Source of the DNA: Pontimonas sp.
Lineage (GTDB): Bacteria > Actinomycetota > Actinomycetes > Actinomycetales > Microbacteriaceae
Reading direction: 5' to 3'
Assembly (NCBI GenBank): GCA_030728325.1
Contig: JANQZT010000040.1
Span: forward strand, 1 to 37,789
DNA: 37,789 bases
Shown here: positions 33,470 to 37,789 of the stretch, piece after piece
Layout: each line of letters opens with the position of its first letter
Position numbering within the stretch: position 1 is the stretch's first letter
Translations under genes and position numbers: made by a program
The notes under the pieces: model-generated
Seen by the model: the letters and a program-made list of their open reading frames with translations, nothing else
Databases searched by the model: none
What the model was told of the DNA's origin: nothing

Positions 33470-35485
33470 ATGACGGTCACCACAGAGTCACCACGGGCAA
33501 CAGAGAAGTTTCCGGCGAGCGAAGAGTTGCAGCTCGACACGGCAGCGCTCGGTGAATACTTGCTGGGTCGTTGGGCTGAGGTTCGCACTCGCGCCAGAGC
33601 TCTCTGCGAGCGCCCCGAGATGTGGAAAATCGAAGGTCAACCGATTCCGGAGCACCGTGCTCGAGTTCTCGAGCAACTTGGACACCTCGTCGATGCCGGA
33701 GGCGTGTTGTTGTCCTTCCCGAAGAGCGTGGGAGGCAAAGCAGATCCCGGCGGTAACATCGCTAACTTTGAGCAGTTGGTTCTCGCGGACCCGTCACTAC
33801 AGATTAAGTCTGGCGTTCAGTGGGGTCTCTTTGGTGCCGCGGTGATGCACTTGGGAACCGAAAAGCACCATCTCGCTTTTTTGCCGGGCATCATGTCGCT
33901 CGAGACGCCGGGTTGCTTTGCAATGACCGAGACGGGGCACGGATCCGACGTGGCCTCCATCGCGACGACAGCGACCTATGACGAAACCACGGGAGACTTC
34001 ATTCTCCACACCCCTCACCGAGGGGCCTGGAAGGACTACATCGGCAACGCGGCTCTGCACGGAAAAGCAGCGGTCGTTTTCGCACAGCTGATTGTTCGCG
34101 GCGAGAACCACGGGGTTCACGCACTCTATGTTCCCCTGCGTGATGAGAAAGGTTTCCTCCCAGGAATTGGCGGAGAGGACGACGGGCCCAAGGGCGGGCT
34201 CAACGGAATCGACAACGGTCGCCTTCATTTCACCAACGTCCGAGTTCCGCGAGAGAACCTGTTGGATCGATACGGATCGGTGGACGATCAGGGTGTCTAC
34301 TCCTCACCCATTGAAAGTCGCGGCCGTCGCTTCTTCACCATCCTCGGCACTCTCGTTCAGGGCCGAGTCTCCCTGGTGGGCGCTGCTGCCGTGGCATCGC
34401 AGCTGGCGATGACCATTGCGGTCAAGTACGGGGTCGTGCGTCGCCAGTTCCCGGTGCCCGGCGCTGACACCGAGCAGGTGTTGCTCGACTACCAGCAGCA
34501 CCAGCGTCGATTGCTGCCTCGCCTGGCCAATGCCTATGCCATGACGTTTGCGCAGGATGAGCTACTGAGCATCTTCCACGAGGTGTTTAGCGGAGAGAAA
34601 GACACCGAAGAGGAGCGTCAAGACCTGGAGACTCTCGCCGCTGCCTTGAAGCCGTATGCCACCTGGTCGGCACTGGACATCATTCAAGGTGCGCGTGAGT
34701 CTTGCGGTGGTCAGGGTTACCTCGCCGAAAATCGACTCTCGACGCTGCACGGTGACATGGATGTCTACGTGACCTTCGAGGGTGACAACACCGTGTTGTT
34801 GCAGCTGGTCGCTAAGCGCCTGCTCGGCGACTACGCCAAACAGTTCAAGGGTGCCGATTTTGGGACGATGGCCGGGTATCTCGCCGACCAAGTTGGTGAG
34901 GCGGCATTCAACCGTTCTGGTCTGCGTAGGCTCGCACAGAACGTCGCAGACTTCGGATCGACCGCGAGATCCATCGGATACGTGCGCAGCACCGCTTCGC
35001 AGCGCCAGTTGTTGACCGACCGTGTTCACACCATGGTTGCGGACATTGCTGATCACCTCAAGCCGGCCAGTAAGTTGCCGCCCGAAGAGGCGGCCGCGTT
35101 GATGAACAAGCATCAAGCTGCGCTCATTGATGCAGCGTGGTCTCACGCCGAGCTCGTAGTCTGGGAAGCCTTCACCCATGCAGTTGATCGGATGGAGGAG
35201 GGCGACAACAAGCAGGTCCTGCGATGGTTGCGAGACCTTCACGGTTTCACACTGATTGAGAAGCACCGCGATTGGTATCTCATGAAGGGTCGACTCAGCG
35301 CTCATCGCGCCGAGGCCATCACGGACTACATCAACCACCGGTTGTTGCCGCGCTTGCGCCCTCACGCACTTGAACTCGTCGACAGCTTTGGTTTAGCCGA
35401 GGGACACATTCGGGCACCCATTGCCACGGGCGAAGAACACGAGCGTCAAGAGGAGGCTCGAGCCTACGAGAAAGGCCTAGCCTAA
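33470..35485 (+). CDS. Acyl-CoA oxidase / acyl-CoA dehydrogenase-family flavoenzyme
   Basis: A 671-residue FAD enzyme of acyl-CoA beta-oxidation. The length, the MTETGHGSDVASIATTATYD block, the ESCGGQGYL segment and TFEGDNTVLLQ with the likely catalytic Glu at about 437 match the long acyl-CoA oxidase branch (ACOX-like) rather than 380-residue dehydrogenases. The frame opens at 33383, but AGGAGA 6 bases before the ATG at 33470 sets the start. Whether oxygen or ETF accepts the electrons is not determined. An ICMT-like gene overlaps its promoter hexamer with the 3' end. Confidence 0.87.
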   Translation: MTVTTESPRATEKFPASEELQLDTAALGEYLLGRWAEVRTRARALCERPEMWKIEGQPIPEHRARVLEQLGHLVDAGGVLLSFPKSVGGKADPGGNIANFEQLVLADPSLQIKSGVQWGLFGAAVMHLGTEKHHLAFLPGIMSLETPGCFAMTETGHGSDVASIATTATYDETTGDFILHTPHRGAWKDYIGNAALHGKAAVVFAQLIVRGENHGVHALYVPLRDEKGFLPGIGGEDDGPKGGLNGIDNGRLHFTNVRVPRENLLDRYGSVDDQGVYSSPIESRGRRFFTILGTLVQGRVSLVGAAAVASQLAMTIAVKYGVVRRQFPVPGADTEQVLLDYQQHQRRLLPRLANAYAMTFAQDELLSIFHEVFSGEKDTEEERQDLETLAAALKPYATWSALDIIQGARESCGGQGYLAENRLSTLHGDMDVYVTFEGDNTVLLQLVAKRLLGDYAKQFKGADFGTMAGYLADQVGEAAFNRSGLRRLAQNVADFGSTARSIGYVRSTASQRQLLTDRVHTMVADIADHLKPASKLPPEEAAALMNKHQAALIDAAWSHAELVVWEAFTHAVDRMEEGDNKQVLRWLRDLHGFTLIEKHRDWYLMKGRLSAHRAEAITDYINHRLLPRLRPHALELVDSFGLAEGHIRAPIATGEEHERQEEARAYEKGLA

Positions 35486-35489
35486 GAGG

Positions 35490-35951
35490 ATGACTCCCTC
35501 CACCGGATGGGCGCTTGTGGGTGCTCAGTTCGGACTGCTTGTAGCTTTGGTTATTCTGCCCGCAGGTGATCTCTGGCCACGGGGTGCCATCACCAGTGTC
35601 CTGGGCGGAGTGCTCGTTGCCACAGGGGCAGCCGTCGCGGTCTTGGCGGGCCTGCGGTTGGGCCCCAACCTCACTCCGACTCCTCTTCCCAAAGAGGATG
35701 GCGAGCTCGTTACCGCTGGTTTTTATCAGTATGTGCGGCACCCCATCTATACGGGAGTCCTCCTGGCCGCCGCAGGGGTTCTCGTCTTTCAAGCCTCGAT
35801 TGCGCACATCGTGGGGTTTGTACTGGTGTGGGGGGTCCTTACACTCAAGGCATTAGGCGAAGAGAAAATGTTGGCGGAGAAGTATGAGGGCTATGCCTCT
35901 TATGCTTCACGAACAGGACGATTCCTTCCTCGTGTAACGAGCGCGCAATAA
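35490..35951 (+). CDS. ICMT/PEMT-like membrane methyltransferase family protein
   Basis: A 153-residue membrane protein with four or so helices and the conserved YVRHPIYTG followed by a C-terminal GEEKMLAEKYEGYASY, the AdoMet-binding pattern of isoprenylcysteine carboxyl methyltransferase and phospholipid N-methyltransferase-like proteins. Bacterial substrates are mostly unknown. The ATG is 4 bases after the upstream stop; TAGCCT (35478-35483), inside the last codons of that gene, lies 6 bases before the ATG, so it may have its own leaderless mRNA. Confidence 0.82.
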   Translation: MTPSTGWALVGAQFGLLVALVILPAGDLWPRGAITSVLGGVLVATGAAVAVLAGLRLGPNLTPTPLPKEDGELVTAGFYQYVRHPIYTGVLLAAAGVLVFQASIAHIVGFVLVWGVLTLKALGEEKMLAEKYEGYASYASRTGRFLPRVTSAQ

Positions 35952-35959
35952 GACAGGTT

Positions 35960-36008
35960 TAGGATTCAGGGTGTCCACCTAGAGGGACACACTTCAAGTG
36001 AGGAAGTC
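35960..36008 (+). promoter_or_regulatory. TetR-type regulator promoter with overlapping palindrome
   Basis: TAGGAT (35960-35965) is a probable -10, placing the transcript start near 35972. From 35971 to 35990 lies an imperfect 20-bp palindrome, GTGTCC...GGACAC with CTAG at its centre (16 of 20 positions symmetric). A dimeric TetR-like protein bound there would block initiation, suggesting autorepression. GAGGAA precedes the ATG at 36009. Confidence 0.55.
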
Positions 36009-36764
36009 ATGGCAAGACGTAAGTTGAGCGATGTCTCCCACCCGGATCCGCTTCTGACCGATGAGTTCTGGCTCGAGTATGGGGATGATCCGCAACCCCC
36101 GATGCGACTCAAGATTTTGTATGTCACCTTCGGCGAAGTCGCTAGCGCGGGGCCATCATCGTTCAATGTCGCCAGCGTGTGCGACAGGTTAGGAATCACC
36201 TACCCGATGGTTAATCACTACTTCGGGAATCGGGATGGACTCCTCGCTGAAGGTGCCTACATGGTTTACCAGCGATACGTCGAAAAGTTGTGGGCGGCGG
36301 CTGTGTCCGCTCCTCGAAAGCCCGAGGCTCGCCTCAAAGCCTGGATGATGGCTCAGATTGCGGAGACTCTCACCATGGGTGGGTGGGGCCCGATTTTGAA
36401 CTACCCTCTCGCAGCCCGTGAGGTGACGGCAGAGATTGACGCTAAGTTCCAAAAACCGTTGAACCGTGTTTTTGAATTGAATCTTGCGCGCCTAGCCATT
36501 TTGGTGCGGGACGTTCGCAGAGACACCGTGACTGACGTCGACTACACGGTCGAGAAGTACCCGCGGACTCAGCTGCTGAGTGATCCTTATCTCCTGAGCG
36601 TGATGCCGACTGTGTCCTGGTCGATTTTTGGCATGTCGGTCTGGGTGGCGGGAGAGCACGCGCCCGCTCGAAACATTAGTGAAGTCAGCGCACTCGTCAA
36701 GGTCCTGATGGAGAACCATTTTCGGACGATTGTTTCGGTGATTAAAGGCCACCCGGAAAACTAA
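36009..36764 (+). CDS. TetR-family transcriptional regulator
   Basis: A 251-residue protein with an N-terminal helix-turn-helix (about 33-80; SVCDRLGITYPMVNHYFGNRDGLLAEG is the TetR recognition pattern) and a helical ligand domain. The N-terminal 30 residues before the domain are longer than usual. The ATG is preceded by GAGGAAG. Neighbours (acyl-CoA oxidase, ICMT-like enzyme) hint at control of lipid-related genes, but the only site I see is the palindrome in its own promoter. Ligand unknown. Confidence 0.85.
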   Translation: MARRKLSDVSHPDPLLTDEFWLEYGDDPQPPMRLKILYVTFGEVASAGPSSFNVASVCDRLGITYPMVNHYFGNRDGLLAEGAYMVYQRYVEKLWAAAVSAPRKPEARLKAWMMAQIAETLTMGGWGPILNYPLAAREVTAEIDAKFQKPLNRVFELNLARLAILVRDVRRDTVTDVDYTVEKYPRTQLLSDPYLLSVMPTVSWSIFGMSVWVAGEHAPARNISEVSALVKVLMENHFRTIVSVIKGHPEN

Positions 36765-36797
36765 ACCAACTTTTATTTAGTTTGTTAGCCTTGTGGG

Positions 36798-37004
36798 GTG
36801 GACACCGCCCCTGGCACTTCCGAGATTGATTCGTCCCTTCTCATCAGCGTGAGTATTGGACTCGGTTCACTTGCTGTTCTGTTGGCCGGTATCGCCGTGT
36901 ATTTGCTCCTGCAGAATCAAAACGCGTTCACGAAGGCGAAATATCGGAGCAACCACACCACTTCGGCGCCGGAAGAAGAACAGCTGGAGCACAGCTCGAA
37001 CTGA
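36798..37004 (+). CDS. Small single-helix membrane protein, function unknown
   Basis: A 68-residue protein with a short acidic N-terminus, one hydrophobic helix (about 17-40; ending AVYLLLQNQ) and a polar C-terminal tail with an acidic end (EEEQLEHSSN). I do not recognise a family. The GTG start lies 6 bases after TAGCCT (36786-36791), the same leaderless layout as other genes here. The preceding spacer (36765-36785) is AT-rich for the window. pntA follows 81 bases later. Confidence 0.6.
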   Translation: MDTAPGTSEIDSSLLISVSIGLGSLAVLLAGIAVYLLLQNQNAFTKAKYRSNHTTSAPEEEQLEHSSN

Positions 37005-37085
37005 CATTTTGACCTGCTACGGTTGTTCTCGCTCACCCTTGAGGAGGCCTCTCAAGGGAGTCACTAACCACAAGGGTGAAATCTT
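37005..37085 (+). promoter_or_regulatory. pntA leader with hairpin
   Basis: TACGGT (37018-37023) may be a -10. CCCTTGAG (37036-37043) and CTCAAGGG (37051-37058) form a perfect 8-bp stem with a 7-base loop (GAGGCCT). No T-run follows. AAGGGTG lies before the ATG at 37086. The AAGGG of that ribosome site is also the 3' arm's sequence, so alternative pairing with the 5' arm could mask the ribosome site. Confidence 0.45.
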
Positions 37086-37789
37086 ATGATTGTTGGAGTT
37101 CCGAAAGAGCCCATTTCTGGCGAAAACAGGGTTGCCGCAACCCCTGAATCCGTGAAGCAGCTCATCAATGCTGGGCTGAAAGTCACGGTCCACAAGGGCG
37201 CGGGTGTCGCCGCGGGTTATGCCGATGACGCCTACAAAGAGGCAGGTGCGACTCTTGCTCCGACGCTCAATGTCGGCTCAGTCGATGTCCTCGCGCACGT
37301 GCGACCTCTTGCGCCTGCCACCATCAAGAAGCTGAAGAAGGGCGCGATCACGATTGGTCTTGCCTCTCCGGCCTCAGAGACCGCGGCTGTCACAGCATTG
37401 CGTGACCAGAAGGTCACCTCTTTCGCTCTCGAACTTGTTCCTCGTATTTCTCGAGCGCAGTCCATGGACGCACTCACCTCGCAGGCTTTGGTCGCCGGTT
37501 ACCGGTGTGTTCTCGAGGCAGCTATGCGACTGCCGCGTTTCTTCCCGCTCTACATGACCGCCGCCGGAACAGTCCCCCCAGCAACAGTGTTGGTTTTGGG
37601 CGCTGGAGTTGCAGGCCTCCAAGCCATCGCCACCGCGAAGCGCTTGGGAGCAAAGGTCAACGCCTACGACGTCCGATCCGCCTCCGCCGATGAGGTTCGC
37701 TCCATGGGTGGAACTTTCATCGAACTCGACCTCGATGTCGCAGCGGATGGTGCTGGTGGTTACGCCAAGGAGCTCGCTGCAGACCGCGT
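37086..37789 (+). CDS. pntA: NAD(P) transhydrogenase subunit alpha, N-terminal part (cut by window edge)
   Basis: The first 234 or so residues of the NAD(H)-binding subunit of proton-translocating transhydrogenase, which uses the proton gradient to reduce NADP+ with NADH. It opens MIVGVPKEPISGENRVAATP, the alanine dehydrogenase/PNT N-terminal signature, then SRAQSMDALTSQALVAGYR (the conserved RDQ-loop region appears as SRAQSMD) and the Rossmann glycines VLVLGAGVAGLQAI. The frame runs off the end. AAGGGTG precedes the ATG. pntB or a second alpha subunit should follow outside the window. Confidence 0.92.
   Translation, partial: MIVGVPKEPISGENRVAATPESVKQLINAGLKVTVHKGAGVAAGYADDAYKEAGATLAPTLNVGSVDVLAHVRPLAPATIKKLKKGAITIGLASPASETAAVTALRDQKVTSFALELVPRISRAQSMDALTSQALVAGYRCVLEAAMRLPRFFPLYMTAAGTVPPATVLVLGAGVAGLQAIATAKRLGAKVNAYDVRSASADEVRSMGGTFIELDLDVAADGAGGYAKELAADR

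Noticed and set aside
37036-37058. CTTGAG...CTCAAG as an HspR HAIR operator
   Set aside because: HAIR is CTTGAGT-N7-ACTCAAG. Here the core hexamers are separated by 7 bases instead of 9 and the inner T/A are absent, and the gene is not a heat-shock gene.

Overview
The window looks like core chromosome of a small, high-GC actinobacterium, most likely a streamlined member of the Microbacteriaceae (freshwater or marine Luna-type lineages are my best guess). This rests on the grpE-dnaJ-hspR-clpB heat-shock operon, the purLQS-type purine genes, actinobacterial small families (DUF3073, DUF3817, DUF6421, sterol-carrier-like, septum-formation-like), and extreme compactness. I see no rRNA, tRNA, insertion sequence, CRISPR array or prophage block.

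Layout. 1-3655 (+): the end of grpE, then dnaJ, hspR and an N-domain-less clpB in one operon. 3706-8683: nitroreductase, threonine aldolase, DUF6421 protein, AEC transporter and exonuclease III. 8719-11392: pyrE with a septum-formation-like membrane protein, an orphan DNA methyltransferase and a TrmH-type RNA methyltransferase. 11393-11735: the only gene-poor stretch, holding a decayed response-regulator receiver domain. 11736-13348: purA and chorismate mutase. 13328-20653 (-): a YqaJ-type nuclease and a tightly coupled purine operon, purD-purC-SGNH hydrolase-purS-purQ-DUF3817-purL. 20694-25783: sterol-carrier-like protein, small membrane protein, purF, a surface protein, purM and DUF3073. 25892-27902: a FluC fluoride-channel pair, a neocarzinostatin-like exported protein and a YczE-type membrane protein. 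28140-32868: DEAD-box helicase, EamA transporter, cysK-cysE and plsC. 32865-37004: thioredoxin, acyl-CoA oxidase-like enzyme, ICMT-like methyltransferase, TetR regulator and a small membrane protein. The window ends inside pntA.

How it works together. The main theme is de novo nucleotide synthesis (purA, purC, purD, purF, purL, purM, purQ, purS, pyrE) in a few operons with membrane or hydrolase genes threaded between them. Proteostasis (DnaK machine plus ClpB under HspR) and cysteine/thiol metabolism (cysK-cysE, trxA) are the other clear modules.

Architecture is the most striking property. At sixteen gene starts a TANNNT hexamer lies 6 (twice 7) bases before the start codon with no Shine-Dalgarno, the signature of leaderless mRNAs. 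All nine convergent gene pairs overlap tail to tail, five of them by sharing a 4-base CTAG or CTAA stop. Four divergent pairs have only 35-40 bases between start codons. Local highlights are an E. coli-type PurF in an actinobacterium, an HDxxH...EExRxD metalloprotease-like signature in the DUF6421 protein, a perfect CsoR/CstR-like palindrome before trxA, a perfect 12-bp inverted repeat in the DUF6421/AEC promoter region, and the receiver-domain relic before purA. I found no clearly new multi-gene defence or mobile system.
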